A DNA stretch of 64,000 nt from positions 248,001-312,000 of the forward strand of contig NZ_QNRR01000007.1 of the NCBI RefSeq assembly GCF_003315205.1. The letters run 5' to 3'. The translations under genes were made by a program, and so were the position numbers. This document shows, one piece after another, positions 1 through 9,254 of the stretch. The notes beneath the pieces were generated by a model. That model was given only the letters and a program-made list of their open reading frames with translations. It was not told where the DNA came from and did no database searches. Numbering within the stretch: the first letter of the stretch is position 1; the number at the start of each line of letters is the position of its first letter. The stretch is from Roseimicrobium gellanilyticum (GTDB lineage: Bacteria > Verrucomicrobiota > Verrucomicrobiia > Verrucomicrobiales > Verrucomicrobiaceae).

Positions 1-1
1 G

Positions 2-880
2 CAGAGCGGCAGCGGGGTGAATCTGCACATGAGCCTGCCCAAGGACCTGTGGTGGGCGGTGGTGGATGCCCCGCGCATCTCGCAAGTGCTGCAGAACCTG
101 ATCCTGAACGGCATTCAGGCCATGAATAATCATGGTCATATGGACGTGCTCGCGCGGAACATTGTGGCGCCTCAGGGGCACCATTCGCTGCGTCCGGGCC
201 CTTATGTGGAAATCCTGGTCCGCGACCGCGGCTGCGGCATGGACCCGGCAGATGCCGCCCGCGCGCTGAACGAATCCTTCACCCGCAAGCCGAATGGCAA
301 CGGTGTGGGCCTGACCACTTGCAAGCACATCATCACGGAGCACGGCGGGCAGATCGCGGTGTCCTCCATGAAGAACGTGGGTACGGAAGTCATGTTCTGG
401 CTGCCGGCCACCCAGCCTCTGCAGGGCAAGGACGCCGCACCTGTCGCTCCGCCACGCCTCAAGTCTGGTCTCGGTACCATCCTGGTCGTGGATGACGAGG
501 AGCGTCTGCGCAAGGTGGTGCATGCCGTGCTGAAACGCTGCGGCTATCGTGTCTTTGAAGCCTCCAGTGGTGAAGAGGCTGTGCAAGCCTACCGGCAGCT
601 CATGCGCCAGAATGATGATGTGGACATCGTCATCATGGATCTCACCCTGAAGGGTACCCTCACGGGGGAGAAGGCCATGATGGAAATCTGCGCCATGGAT
701 CCCTCTGCGAAGGTCATCGCCTCCAGTGGTGGCATGCTGGAAGAGTCCCGTGAGGGCTTCCTCTCACAAGGTTTCTGTGATGTCCTTCCCAAGCCCTATC
801 TGGCAGCCGATGTCTCGAACGTGGTGCATCAGGTCCTGATGAAAGACATCAAGGGCGAACACTCTGGACGGGCAGCCTGA
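2..880 (+). CDS. Hybrid sensor histidine kinase/response regulator, C-terminal part
   Basis: The gene enters from outside the window; the frame is open from base 2, so the GTG at 17 is not the true start. What is visible is a HATPase_c domain followed by a receiver domain. The N box is seen in QVLQNLILNGIQAM, the G1 box in RDRGCGMD and the G2 box in NGNGVGLTTCKH. After a proline-rich linker the receiver starts at TILVVDDEE, has its phospho-acceptor Asp in VIMDLTLKG and its conserved Lys in LPKPY. The protein should autophosphorylate in response to an upstream sensor region and pass phosphate to its own receiver. The signal is unknown because the sensor half lies outside the window. No output domain follows the receiver, so a separate partner is likely. 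The next gene is convergent. Confidence 0.93.
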   Translation, partial: QSGSGVNLHMSLPKDLWWAVVDAPRISQVLQNLILNGIQAMNNHGHMDVLARNIVAPQGHHSLRPGPYVEILVRDRGCGMDPADAARALNESFTRKPNGNGVGLTTCKHIITEHGGQIAVSSMKNVGTEVMFWLPATQPLQGKDAAPVAPPRLKSGLGTILVVDDEERLRKVVHAVLKRCGYRVFEASSGEEAVQAYRQLMRQNDDVDIVIMDLTLKGTLTGEKAMMEICAMDPSAKVIASSGGMLEESREGFLSQGFCDVLPKPYLAADVSNVVHQVLMKDIKGEHSGRAA

Positions 881-893
881 GGATCAAGGGCAG

Positions 894-2438
894 TCATCGT
901 TTTCGCAAGGTGGGCGAATAGTCCCCCAGCGGGGTGGCCGTCCACCATTCGCCTGTCTTTTGGCGAGTTTCCGCATCCGTGAACTGGTAGCGGTAGAACT
1001 TTGCCCGGACCGCATGGATGGACTCGATGGGAAAGGGAGGCGGCTCCATGAGGGAGTAGATCCTCTCGTCATGCCGTAAAAGCGCTTCCAGATACCTGCC
1101 GAACCACGCCATCTGCGGATTCTGCAGGTCTCGCTGGGGGATGAAGCCGGGGTAGAATGCGGCGAACCACATCTGCCAGTCCAACCGCGGCTGATGCGGA
1201 GCGACGAAGGGTGGCGCCCGATCCAGCAGTCTAGGCTTCCACTTGAACTCCAAGGGCTGGAAGTAGGCGCCGTCGTCGCTGACCTCGATGATGATCTCAT
1301 TCCGCTCCGTGGTCATGACCCGGAAGAGGCCGTAGCTATTGATGGTGCGGAAGGGGGCAAGGTACTCGGTGCAGTCTGAGAGTGTGCTGAAGAGCGCACC
1401 GGTCTTCGGAATGTTTTCGCGAACGGCCACGGCGATGCTGAATAGCAACATCAGTGATACGACGGCACCTTGCCCCACAAGCATCCACGTGGGAGGTGCT
1501 GCTGGTGGCGTTTCCGTCCAGCGGAGCCACCGCTTCAGGAATGCCGGCCAGCAGGTGTCGTCGAGGACCGAGAATGAGAGGAGGATCGTGAGCCAGTTGA
1601 AGAAGGTGTAGTTGCCCGTCAAAAGGACGACAAACATCAGCCCGGTGAAGGAGAAGGCGACCACGAGATTCAGTGTGCGTATCGTCTGTACCCAAGCCGG
1701 GGCCAGCAGGCGCCAAACCCATGCGACTACGATGAGGAACGGTACTACAAGCTCCACGACAAACATAAGAACGCAGGAGGCCTTGTGGAACCAGAGCGGG
1801 AAGTGATGGACGTGCCAGGCAACCCAGGTGGGGATGGGCTGTGACTCGTAGTGATAGGACAGGGCGGTGAGGTTGTGCCAGTTGGGATCGCCTGCAGTGA
1901 TCTTCGTGAGGCCGGAGAGGAACATCAATTTCAGTATCAGCGCCTGCGGGAGAAGCATCGTCACTCGCGACGGAGACGGCGTCTTGTCATGAATGCGCCC
2001 GATGTAGAGCCGCCATGGCGAGATGAGGGCGGCGATGAATCCGGCCTCCAGCAGCAGGGTGTCCCACTGGAAGCTTAGGAAGACATCACCGGTGGTGCAG
2101 ATGGAGAGGTAGGCAAACCACAGGGCAAGCAGCAGCGGCCCCTGCAGCACACCTGCCATCACCAACACCGCCGCTGCACAGGCACCCCAGCACAGCCACT
2201 GGGCAATCGCATCGCTGTAGCCCAGCCAATACGCTGTGGGCACCTTTGCCCACGGAGTGAAGTCATTGATCTCCGCCGCCTGAAGGACCCGCTCCAGAAA
2301 CTTCGGCACGGGCATCAGCCCCTGATCGCCGGTCAGCGCGTCCATTTGCGACGACCACGAGATGAATGCGATCAAATAGATCGCTCCGAGCGCGCGGGGG
2401 AAGAGCCAGCCAAAGACACGGTACGTGGGAGATGCCAT
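894..2438 (-). CDS. Lipase maturation factor family membrane protein
   Basis: A 514-residue polytopic protein resembling the LMF1 family, which in animals assists folding of lipases in the ER and in bacteria has no settled role. The N-terminal half holds several hydrophobic spans (FPRALGAIYLIAFISW near the start and more up to about residue 345). The C-terminal 150 residues are polar and end in the typical WFGRYLEALLR and MEPPPFP stretches. The initial segment with ALTGDQGLMPV also fits the family. The ATG at 2438 gives the expected length. It runs in the same direction as the ceramidase-like gene upstream, about 80 bases away, so the two might be co-transcribed; a shared role in lipid or lipoprotein handling is only a guess. 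Confidence 0.85.
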   Translation of the reverse strand: MASPTYRVFGWLFPRALGAIYLIAFISWSSQMDALTGDQGLMPVPKFLERVLQAAEINDFTPWAKVPTAYWLGYSDAIAQWLCWGACAAAVLVMAGVLQGPLLLALWFAYLSICTTGDVFLSFQWDTLLLEAGFIAALISPWRLYIGRIHDKTPSPSRVTMLLPQALILKLMFLSGLTKITAGDPNWHNLTALSYHYESQPIPTWVAWHVHHFPLWFHKASCVLMFVVELVVPFLIVVAWVWRLLAPAWVQTIRTLNLVVAFSFTGLMFVVLLTGNYTFFNWLTILLSFSVLDDTCWPAFLKRWLRWTETPPAAPPTWMLVGQGAVVSLMLLFSIAVAVRENIPKTGALFSTLSDCTEYLAPFRTINSYGLFRVMTTERNEIIIEVSDDGAYFQPLEFKWKPRLLDRAPPFVAPHQPRLDWQMWFAAFYPGFIPQRDLQNPQMAWFGRYLEALLRHDERIYSLMEPPPFPIESIHAVRAKFYRYQFTDAETRQKTGEWWTATPLGDYSPTLRKR

Positions 2439-2516
2439 GCGTGCCCGAATCTCTCAGGTCCGGTGCACTCTGTCACGCATCACATCCTGCAAGATAGAAG
2501 AACAGAGAAGAGCCAA

Positions 2517-4043
2517 CTACTCCACCTCTGGTGGCACTGCGCCATAGGTCCACGCACGACCGAAACGCCCAATCTTCGGAGGCTCCGGCATGGGGTCGGG
2601 TTTCAGTTGCTTCGAAAGCTCGATGCCAGCATCTGCCATCTGGGTGCCGGCGGTGACCTCGAGATTGCTGTAGTAGGTGAGACGCGTCTCATAGCCGCCG
2701 CCATTGGGTCCGAAGGCTTCCTCCGTGGGCACATACCCGGTGCATCCATTGGCCAGTTCCGTGGGGAAGGTCATGGGGAAGCCGCTGTCCTTTTTGATGC
2801 GCAGGCCGTTCGCCACGAAATACTCCGCGGGATTGCTCACGCATACGACCGGCCCGACCTGGATGGCCTGCACTTCCACCTCACAGGTTGGTTCTTTTTT
2901 TACCAGTGCATCGAGCATCACGATTTCCTTCGCGAACATCCAGTCCGTGGTGTCGCCGGCGGGTTTGGGCTGGGTTACGATTTCCATGCTTTTCTTGACT
3001 CGTTCCGCAGAAGGAATGCGGCGCTTGATGGGGAAGACCTTTTGCTTCGCATCGAGCGTGGCTTCCGTAGTCTTCGGCATGGAGAGGATGACCTTCACGG
3101 CTTCCGCGCCTACGCGTCCACCCACGAGCCTGGACCACTCCTCGGGACCGGGACGTTGATACTGGCTCATGTTGTCCACCTGGGTGATGTCTCCGCAGGC
3201 TCCCTGGAGGAAGACCACGGGCGTGCGGGTCTGGAAGGCTCCCTGAATGGTCTGCTCCAGATACTGGATCCAGTTTGCCGAGATGCCGCCGGGGCTGGTG
3301 GTGGCATGGCAGGCAAAGTTCACCACACATCCGAGCATGGCCCCGGTATTGATATCCCACGCGGCAATCACACCCACTTCGGGATCGATGGGACCGGCGT
3401 AGTCCACGATGTCGGGATTGCCTGGTCCGGGGTGACTGTAGGCGAGGCCATTCTTCATCTTCATGCGCCGGTTGAAGGACACCTTGTCCTCATGTCCCCT
3501 GCCGAAGCCGAGGCTGGCAGGTTGCTTCGTCTTGTCCGCCCACACCACGGCGTCCACGATGGCCTTCGTCACGGTGAGGAGGAATCCAGCGTCTGCCATG
3601 GAGGATTCTTCATAACCAAGCTTCTGCACGAAGGGGGTGGCATGGTCGAGTTCGCCGGGTTGAATCATGCCCACAGGACCCGAGGAGTGGGAATGGGAGG
3701 CACCGACCATGACGCAATCCGGGGTGATGCCACATTGCTTTGCGATCTGTTCGCGCGCATCCAGCACCACCTTGCGCGGGATGATCAGAGTATCTGTGCC
3801 CACAAGAGCCACGCGCTTCTTGCCGTCATCGAAGACAGCGGCGCGGACCTTGCAGGGATCGTGGAAGGTGCGGTGATAAGACTTCCCGTAGCCGCCCGGT
3901 TGTTCCATGCCGATGGCGGGCGTGATGTCGCGTTCTGCGAACCCTGCTTTGACTTTTGAAGTGGGAGCTGGCGCTGCGGGAGGGGCAGCATGCAAGGCAC
4001 TGGCGCAGAGGGTCGCGAAGACAAGGCAGCGTAAGATGGACAT
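2517..4043 (-). CDS. Secreted neutral/alkaline ceramidase-like hydrolase
   Basis: A 508-residue exported protein resembling the N-terminal domain of neutral/alkaline non-lysosomal ceramidases, zinc enzymes that cleave the amide bond of ceramide. The motifs seen are AERDITPAIG close to the N terminus, the His-rich VMVGASHSHSSGPVG region and VNFACHATTSPGG, where family members place zinc ligands. I chose the ATG at 4043 rather than the in-frame GTG at 4088 because it starts a normal signal peptide (MSILRCLVFATLCASALHA). The protein is shorter than full ceramidases and seems to lack their C-terminal Ig-like domain, as do many verrucomicrobial and planctomycete homologues, so the substrate may not be ceramide. 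It is read away from the Ku gene. Confidence 0.85.
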   Translation of the reverse strand: MSILRCLVFATLCASALHAAPPAAPAPTSKVKAGFAERDITPAIGMEQPGGYGKSYHRTFHDPCKVRAAVFDDGKKRVALVGTDTLIIPRKVVLDAREQIAKQCGITPDCVMVGASHSHSSGPVGMIQPGELDHATPFVQKLGYEESSMADAGFLLTVTKAIVDAVVWADKTKQPASLGFGRGHEDKVSFNRRMKMKNGLAYSHPGPGNPDIVDYAGPIDPEVGVIAAWDINTGAMLGCVVNFACHATTSPGGISANWIQYLEQTIQGAFQTRTPVVFLQGACGDITQVDNMSQYQRPGPEEWSRLVGGRVGAEAVKVILSMPKTTEATLDAKQKVFPIKRRIPSAERVKKSMEIVTQPKPAGDTTDWMFAKEIVMLDALVKKEPTCEVEVQAIQVGPVVCVSNPAEYFVANGLRIKKDSGFPMTFPTELANGCTGYVPTEEAFGPNGGGYETRLTYYSNLEVTAGTQMADAGIELSKQLKPDPMPEPPKIGRFGRAWTYGAVPPEVE

Positions 4044-4227
4044 GGTGGAACGTCGGGTGAAGTTGGGCTGGATAGCAAAAGGGCGCACGGCACAGCACCT
4101 TGCGTACTATTGAGGAGAACTTGCATACATTTGTTGCCCGACCCACGCAGCATCCAGAGGCTGAGAGGCGTGCGATTCCCGGGTGTCAGGCCCTGCACCT
4201 GGCGCAAACCTCCGCTGCATACATGCC

Positions 4228-5088
4228 ATGCGTGCCATCTGGAAAGGCTCCATCAGTTTCGGGTTGGTGAACATCCCCGTTGCCCTCTATCCGGCTACTC
4301 ACACGGAGGATTTGAAGTTCCGACTTCTGCGCTCCAAGGATCTGAGTCCGGTGAACTACAAGCGCGTAGCGGAGGCGGATGGCAAGGAAGTGCCCTGGGA
4401 TCAGATTGTGAAGGGGTATGAGTACGAAAAGGGGAAGTTCGTGGTCATCAAGGAGGAGGACTTCAAACGCGTGGATATCGAGGCCACGCAGACCGTGGAC
4501 ATCCTCAACTTCGTGGAACTGGAGGAGGTGAATCCCGTCTACTTCCACAAGCCGTACTACATGGAGCCGCAGAAGGGCGGCGATCGCGCTTATATTTTGC
4601 TGCGTGAAGCGCTGGAGAGCACGGGCAAGATTGGCATCGCCAAAGTGGTCATCAAAACCCGGCAACACCTGGCCGCGCTCAAGCCGCAGGGGGACGGACT
4701 CATGCTGGAGTTGATGCACTTTGCGGCAGAGTTGCGCGACGTGGAGGAGTTCCGTCATCCGCGCGAGTCCAAGATCGCCAAGAAGGAGTTGGACATGGCT
4801 AAGGCCTTGATCTCATCCATGACGGAGAAATGGGAACCGGAAGCTTACAAGGATGACTACAGGGAGGCTCTGGAGGATATGATTGAGGAGAAGGTGAAAC
4901 ATCCGGACAAGGCACCGCCAAAGAAGGCGGCGAAGAAGCGTCCCAGCAATGTCATCGACCTTGTGGCAGTGTTGCAAGAGAGCATGCGGGAAGGCTCCAA
5001 GGCGAAGAAGAAGACCGCAAAAGCCGCCTCGCCTTCGAAGAAGAAACCTGCGGCGAAGAAACGGACGAAGACCCGCAAGGCTGCCTAG
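4228..5088 (+). CDS. ku: Ku DNA end-binding protein
   Basis: A 286-residue bacterial Ku, the homodimeric ring that threads onto double-strand break ends and recruits LigD in non-homologous end joining. The sequence opens with the typical MRAIWKGSISFGLVNIPV and contains the bridge/pillar stretch NFVELEEVNPVYFHKPYYM, followed by LAALKPQGDGLMLELMHFA. The start at 4228 is chosen because this motif begins the protein in the whole family; an upstream in-frame ATG at 4183 would add 15 unrelated residues. The C terminus is a long Lys/Ala tail (roughly residues 225-286), which in other bacterial Ku proteins helps DNA binding and LigD interaction. It is the first gene of a three-gene end-joining operon, with ligD 28 bases downstream. 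Confidence 0.97.
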   Translation: MRAIWKGSISFGLVNIPVALYPATHTEDLKFRLLRSKDLSPVNYKRVAEADGKEVPWDQIVKGYEYEKGKFVVIKEEDFKRVDIEATQTVDILNFVELEEVNPVYFHKPYYMEPQKGGDRAYILLREALESTGKIGIAKVVIKTRQHLAALKPQGDGLMLELMHFAAELRDVEEFRHPRESKIAKKELDMAKALISSMTEKWEPEAYKDDYREALEDMIEEKVKHPDKAPPKKAAKKRPSNVIDLVAVLQESMREGSKAKKKTAKAASPSKKKPAAKKRTKTRKAA

Positions 5089-5116
5089 GCAGTGCGCATG
5101 GCAAGGAGTCATCACC

Positions 5117-6802
5117 ATGGCCTCGCTCAAGGAATACAAGCGCAAGCGCAACTTCGCGATCACTACCGAGCCGGAGGGACGGGTGGAAAAGTCGAAGCGG
5201 AAGCAACCGCGGTTTGTCATCCAGAAGCATGATGCCACCCGGCTGCACTATGATTTCCGTTTGGAAATGGGCGGCACCTTGATCTCATGGGCTGTACCAA
5301 AAGGGCTGCCGATGGTGAAAGGAGAGAAGCACCTCGCAGTGAAGGTGGAGGATCATCCCATTTCGTACATCGACTTCGAAGGAACCATTCCGCAGGGGCA
5401 GTATGGTGGCGGCACCGTGCAGGTGTGGGATCGTGGAACATATGAACCTCTGAGCAAGACTCCCAAGAAAGAACTGGATGGAGGCAAGCTTCACGTGATG
5501 CTGAAGGGCAAGAAGCTCAATGGCGAGTGGTACCTGGTGCGGCTGAAGAGTGAGGAGAATCAGTGGCTTATCATCAAGGGAGGTGAGGATCACAAGAATC
5601 TCTCCAAGAAAGTGCATGCCCAATCGGCGCTCTCGGGCAAGACCATGGCGCAGCTCGCGAAAAGTGACCACGTCTGGCAGTCGAAAGCCAGGGGGCCGCA
5701 TTCAGGCAACGGGCATGGCTCATTGAAGGAACGACTGGCGGAAGCCCGGGAGTCGGTCAGGACGCCGAGGAAGGTGGCACGCGCGAACTCCACATCAAAG
5801 ACTCCAAAGAAGAAGCCGGCCTTGAAGGCCAAATTTCTCGAACCGATGAAGGCACGCATCGAAGATAAAGTGCCGCCGGGTGATTGGATCTATGAAATCA
5901 AGTTCGATGGTTTCCGCGCGGTCACCTACAAGAAGGGAAAGGCCGTGCATCTCCTTTCCCGGACCAACCATGACCTGGCGGCGAAGTTTCCGGATGTCGT
6001 GGAGGCGATGGAAGGCATAGACGCCCAGAATGCGATTGTTGACGGCGAAATTGTCGCGCTCGACAAAGCGGGACGGTCTTCCTTTCAGCTTCTTCAGGCT
6101 TATGAGCTCGGCCAGGAGCGGCCGCCGCTCTGCTACTATGTCTTTGATATTCTCGCCCTGAATGGCAAGAGCACACGCGACCTTCCGCTGGAAGAGAGGC
6201 GTGAAAAACTCAAGGCCATCCTGCCGGAGTTCTCGGACATCATCCGCTTTTCCGCTTCCATCGGGACGGAGGCTGAGAAGCTGCTGAAAAAAGCCGGCGC
6301 CCTCGGACTGGAGGGTCTGATCGGGAAACGCAAGGGCTCACGCTACGAGGTCGGCCAGCGCAGCGGCGCGTGGATCAAGCTGAAGATCGTCCGGGAACAG
6401 GAGTTTGTGATCGGTGGCTACACACCGCCGGGTGGCACCCGGCAGCACATCGGTGCGTTGCTGGTGGGGGTGTATCAAAAGGGGAAGCTGGTGTACTCCG
6501 GTAAAGTCGGTACGGGCTACACCGGCGCGGTGCTGAAGGACCTGCATGCACGATTCAAGAAGGTCACGGCGAAGACCTGTCCCTTCACAGACCTTCCGGA
6601 GGAGCGTGAGGGAAGATATGGTCAGGGCATTACCGCGAGTGTGATGAAGAAGTGCCACTGGGTGAAGCCGGTGCTGGTGTGTCAGGTGAAATTCTCCGAG
6701 TGGACCCGGGACAACCGGTTGCGCCAGCCTGTGTACCTGGGCCTGCGTGAAGACAAGAAGGCAAAGGATGTCATTCGCGAATCCGCCAGCAAACTCTCAT
6801 GA
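5117..6802 (+). CDS. ligD: DNA ligase D, phosphoesterase plus ligase domains
   Basis: A 561-residue ATP-dependent ligase with an N-terminal 3'-phosphoesterase domain but no polymerase domain. The PE domain (about residues 30-160) shows RFVIQKHDATRLHYDFRLE and GTIPQGQYGGGTVQVWD, holding its His/Asp metal ligands. A basic linker follows. The adenylation domain has its nucleotidyl Lys at 262 in YEIKFDGFR (KxDG motif) and further ligase motifs such as VDGEIVALD. The OB-fold domain includes FVIGGYTPPGG and ends with the family-typical KFSEWTRDNRLRQPVYLGLR. AAGGAG at 5103-5108 precedes the ATG at 5117, which decides against the longer open frame from 4949. It is followed by the polymerase gene with an ATGA overlap. 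It should seal breaks held by the neighbouring Ku. Confidence 0.96.
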   Translation: MASLKEYKRKRNFAITTEPEGRVEKSKRKQPRFVIQKHDATRLHYDFRLEMGGTLISWAVPKGLPMVKGEKHLAVKVEDHPISYIDFEGTIPQGQYGGGTVQVWDRGTYEPLSKTPKKELDGGKLHVMLKGKKLNGEWYLVRLKSEENQWLIIKGGEDHKNLSKKVHAQSALSGKTMAQLAKSDHVWQSKARGPHSGNGHGSLKERLAEARESVRTPRKVARANSTSKTPKKKPALKAKFLEPMKARIEDKVPPGDWIYEIKFDGFRAVTYKKGKAVHLLSRTNHDLAAKFPDVVEAMEGIDAQNAIVDGEIVALDKAGRSSFQLLQAYELGQERPPLCYYVFDILALNGKSTRDLPLEERREKLKAILPEFSDIIRFSASIGTEAEKLLKKAGALGLEGLIGKRKGSRYEVGQRSGAWIKLKIVREQEFVIGGYTPPGGTRQHIGALLVGVYQKGKLVYSGKVGTGYTGAVLKDLHARFKKVTAKTCPFTDLPEEREGRYGQGITASVMKKCHWVKPVLVCQVKFSEWTRDNRLRQPVYLGLREDKKAKDVIRESASKLS

Positions 6803-7731
6803 GCGACAGGAAGAAGACTACGCTGAAAATAGGCAAGCGCGAGGTGGCCGTGTCCAACCTCGATAAGGTCTTCTATCCCGAGACGGGATTCACGAAGGGA
6901 CAGGTCATCGACTACTACGCACGCATCGCTCCCGTGCTGGTGCCTCATGTCAAAGGTCGGCCTGTCTCGCTGAAGCGCTATCCCGACGGGGTGAATGGCA
7001 TGTTCTTCTATGAGAAGCAATGTCCCTCACATGCTCCTGATTGGATCAAGAAGAAGACGGTCAAGGTGGCCAAGGACAACGGCGAGTACATTGACTACTG
7101 CGTATTTGATGAACTCCCAGCCCTGGTGTGGGCGGCGAACATCGCGAACTTGGAGCTGCATACTTTCCAGCATCGGCGTGGAGCGTTGCAACGACCGACT
7201 GCCCTGGTGTTTGACCTCGATCCCGGTCCGCCCGCCGACGTCGTGCAGTGCTGTCAGGTGGCGCTCTGGTTGCGAAAGATGTTTGCCGCGCTGGATCTGG
7301 AGTGTTTCCCGAAGACTTCAGGGTCCAAGGGGATGCAACTGGTGGTGCCGCTGAATACAGCCACCAACTATGACAAAACGAAGGCCTTTGCGCATCAAGT
7401 GGCGGATACACTGGCAGCAGAGCATCCTGAGATGGTGGTTTCTGACATGAAGAAAAGTCTGCGCAAAGGGAAGGTCTTCATCGACTGGAGCCAGAATGAT
7501 GACAAGAAGACCACGGTAAGTGTCTACTCCCTGCGTGCAAAAGAGGTGCCCTCCGTGTCTACGCCACTGAAGTGGAGCGAGGTGGAGTCCGCCTGGAAAA
7601 ACCGGGCGAAAGGGAAGAAGGGGAAAGTGCTCGTATTCGAAGCAGACGAGGTGCTGAAACGTGTGAAGAAGTTTGGCGATCTTTTTGAACCGGTGTTGAC
7701 GATGAAGCAGAAGCTGCCGAAGATCGGGTGA
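6799..7731 (+). CDS. LigD-type DNA-repair polymerase (AEP primase family), stand-alone
   Basis: A 310-residue archaeo-eukaryotic primase-type polymerase equal to the POL domain of fused LigD. It fills gaps and adds templated nucleotides, often ribonucleotides, at broken ends. The metal-binding pair is D139 and D141 in VFDLDPGPP, the third acidic residue is D229 in VFIDWSQND, and the nucleotide-binding loop is KTSGSKGMQ. N-terminal motifs (LDKVFYPETGFTKGQ, RPVSLKRYPDG) are typical. Its ATG at 6799 overlaps the ligD TGA by four bases, suggesting translational coupling. In Pseudomonas-type LigD the order is PE-ligase-POL in one chain; here the same order is kept but the last domain is a separate protein. 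It converges on the photolyase gene with a gap of only seven bases. Confidence 0.95.
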   Translation: MSDRKKTTLKIGKREVAVSNLDKVFYPETGFTKGQVIDYYARIAPVLVPHVKGRPVSLKRYPDGVNGMFFYEKQCPSHAPDWIKKKTVKVAKDNGEYIDYCVFDELPALVWAANIANLELHTFQHRRGALQRPTALVFDLDPGPPADVVQCCQVALWLRKMFAALDLECFPKTSGSKGMQLVVPLNTATNYDKTKAFAHQVADTLAAEHPEMVVSDMKKSLRKGKVFIDWSQNDDKKTTVSVYSLRAKEVPSVSTPLKWSEVESAWKNRAKGKKGKVLVFEADEVLKRVKKFGDLFEPVLTMKQKLPKIG

Positions 7732-7738
7732 GCATCCA

Positions 7739-9142
7739 TTACCTGCCCTTCGCCATCTTGAATCGTTTCAGGGTGCGTTCACGTTCTTGGCTGTGATCCA
7801 CAATAGGCAGGGGATATCCTTTCGCCAGCGGGGTATCGCAGGGCTGGAATAACTTCTCCGCCGCCACATCCTTCAGCTCGGGCACCCACTGCTTGATGTA
7901 CTCACCCTCGGGATCGTAGCGCTTCGTCTGCGTCCAGGGATTCTGGATGCGGAAATAGGGGGCCGCATCCGCGCCGGTCCCTGCGCTCCATTGCCAGCCG
8001 CCGTTGTTGCTGGCGATCTCGCCGTCCACGAGCTGCTGCATGAACCAGCTCTCACCGAGCCTCCAGTGCACATGCAGGTCCTTGGTGAGGAACATGGACA
8101 CGATCATGCGCACGCGGTTGTGCATCCAGCCGGTGGCCAGGAGCTGACGCATGCCAGCATCCACGATCGGGAAGCCGGTACGGCCTTCCTTCCAAGCCTC
8201 GTAGTGCGCGTCATCGCCGTCCCATGGGACGCTGCGGAACTCTGGATTGAACTCCATCTCCAGCACCTCCGGCCAGTGATGCAGCACCGTCATGTAAAAC
8301 TCCCGCCACGCCAGCTCCTTCACGTAGGCCTCGATGCTGGCCTTCGTGGATGCTTTGGCTGTCGCTGCCGCCTTCTGGCACCGCTGGTACAATTCACGAA
8401 TGCCGATGAGGCCGTAACGGAGATCCGGACTCAAGCAGGAAGAATGGTGGCCCGCGGGAGTATTGCGCATGTCTGCATAGGCTGCGAGCCTGCCCGAAGA
8501 GATGAAGGCTTTCATGCGATCCCGTGCTGTGCGTTCGCCGGGAGGTGGGGTGGCGGCGGTGCATTCGGGCAGGCTCCAGTGGCGCACTGTGGGGAGCTTG
8601 AGACTCACCAGCTTGGGCAGAGTTATTCCCAGCGACTTCACTGCGGGCACCGGCTCCGGTTTCGGTAGCGACAGCCAGTTCTTGGAATAAGGGGTGTAGA
8701 CCCGGTAGGGTTTGCCTTCGCCATTGAGCACCTCCTCCGGGCCATGAAGGGTGACATCCTTGAAGGTAAGAAACTCTACGCCGTGTTTCTGGCACATAGC
8801 GGCCACTTTCCCTTCCACCTCACGACCAAAAGGGTCAGGATCGCGGTTGGTGTAGACAGCGCTGGCTCCGGTCTCATGCACCAGCCTTTCCAGTTCGCTG
8901 ACGGCGTCGCCTGCTCGCAGGAGCAATTGTGACCCAATGGCCTCCAAGTTCTTCGCCAGGGACTCCAGATTCCCGCAGAGGAAATGCTGACGGTTCGGTC
9001 CGGTCCAGTCGTGCTGGCGTTTCCAGGTGCTCAGAATGTAAGCGGGTACTACCTGGTCAGAGCCCTTGGAGGCATGATGCAGTGCGGTGTTGTCCGTGAG
9101 ACGGAGGTCACGGCGAAACCAGTGAATGCTGACCCGGGGCAT
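7739..9142 (-). CDS. phrB: Deoxyribodipyrimidine photolyase (CPD class I)
   Basis: A 467-residue flavoprotein that uses blue light to split cyclobutane pyrimidine dimers. The N-terminal alpha/beta antenna domain opens with SIHWFRRDLRLTDN. The C-terminal FAD domain shows TGFPIVDAGMRQLLATGWMH, NRVRMIVSMFLTKDL and the hallmark SNNGGWQWSAGTGADAAPYF, with the Asn next to the flavin and the DNA-contact Trp. Length is normal for the class (about 470). The ATG at 9142 starts directly at the Rossmann-like beta strand. It lies tail-to-tail with the end-joining operon, so this is a small DNA-repair neighbourhood. Its start lies 112 bases from the divergent lipoprotein gene, leaving room for a shared promoter region. 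Confidence 0.96.
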   Translation of the reverse strand: MPRVSIHWFRRDLRLTDNTALHHASKGSDQVVPAYILSTWKRQHDWTGPNRQHFLCGNLESLAKNLEAIGSQLLLRAGDAVSELERLVHETGASAVYTNRDPDPFGREVEGKVAAMCQKHGVEFLTFKDVTLHGPEEVLNGEGKPYRVYTPYSKNWLSLPKPEPVPAVKSLGITLPKLVSLKLPTVRHWSLPECTAATPPPGERTARDRMKAFISSGRLAAYADMRNTPAGHHSSCLSPDLRYGLIGIRELYQRCQKAAATAKASTKASIEAYVKELAWREFYMTVLHHWPEVLEMEFNPEFRSVPWDGDDAHYEAWKEGRTGFPIVDAGMRQLLATGWMHNRVRMIVSMFLTKDLHVHWRLGESWFMQQLVDGEIASNNGGWQWSAGTGADAAPYFRIQNPWTQTKRYDPEGEYIKQWVPELKDVAAEKLFQPCDTPLAKGYPLPIVDHSQERERTLKRFKMAKGR

Positions 9143-9254
9143 GCCGCACCTATACGAGCCACGGTCGCAGGAGGGCGAAAAAAATGGAAATGTTTACCCG
9201 TTGCCCAAATGCCCGAAGACGGGGATAGTTCCGGCCCCCATTTCACATCATTTC

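Noticed and set aside
2346-3959. 537-codon open frame opposite the ceramidase-like gene
   Set aside because: No domain; the minus-strand gene has a signal peptide and family motifs.
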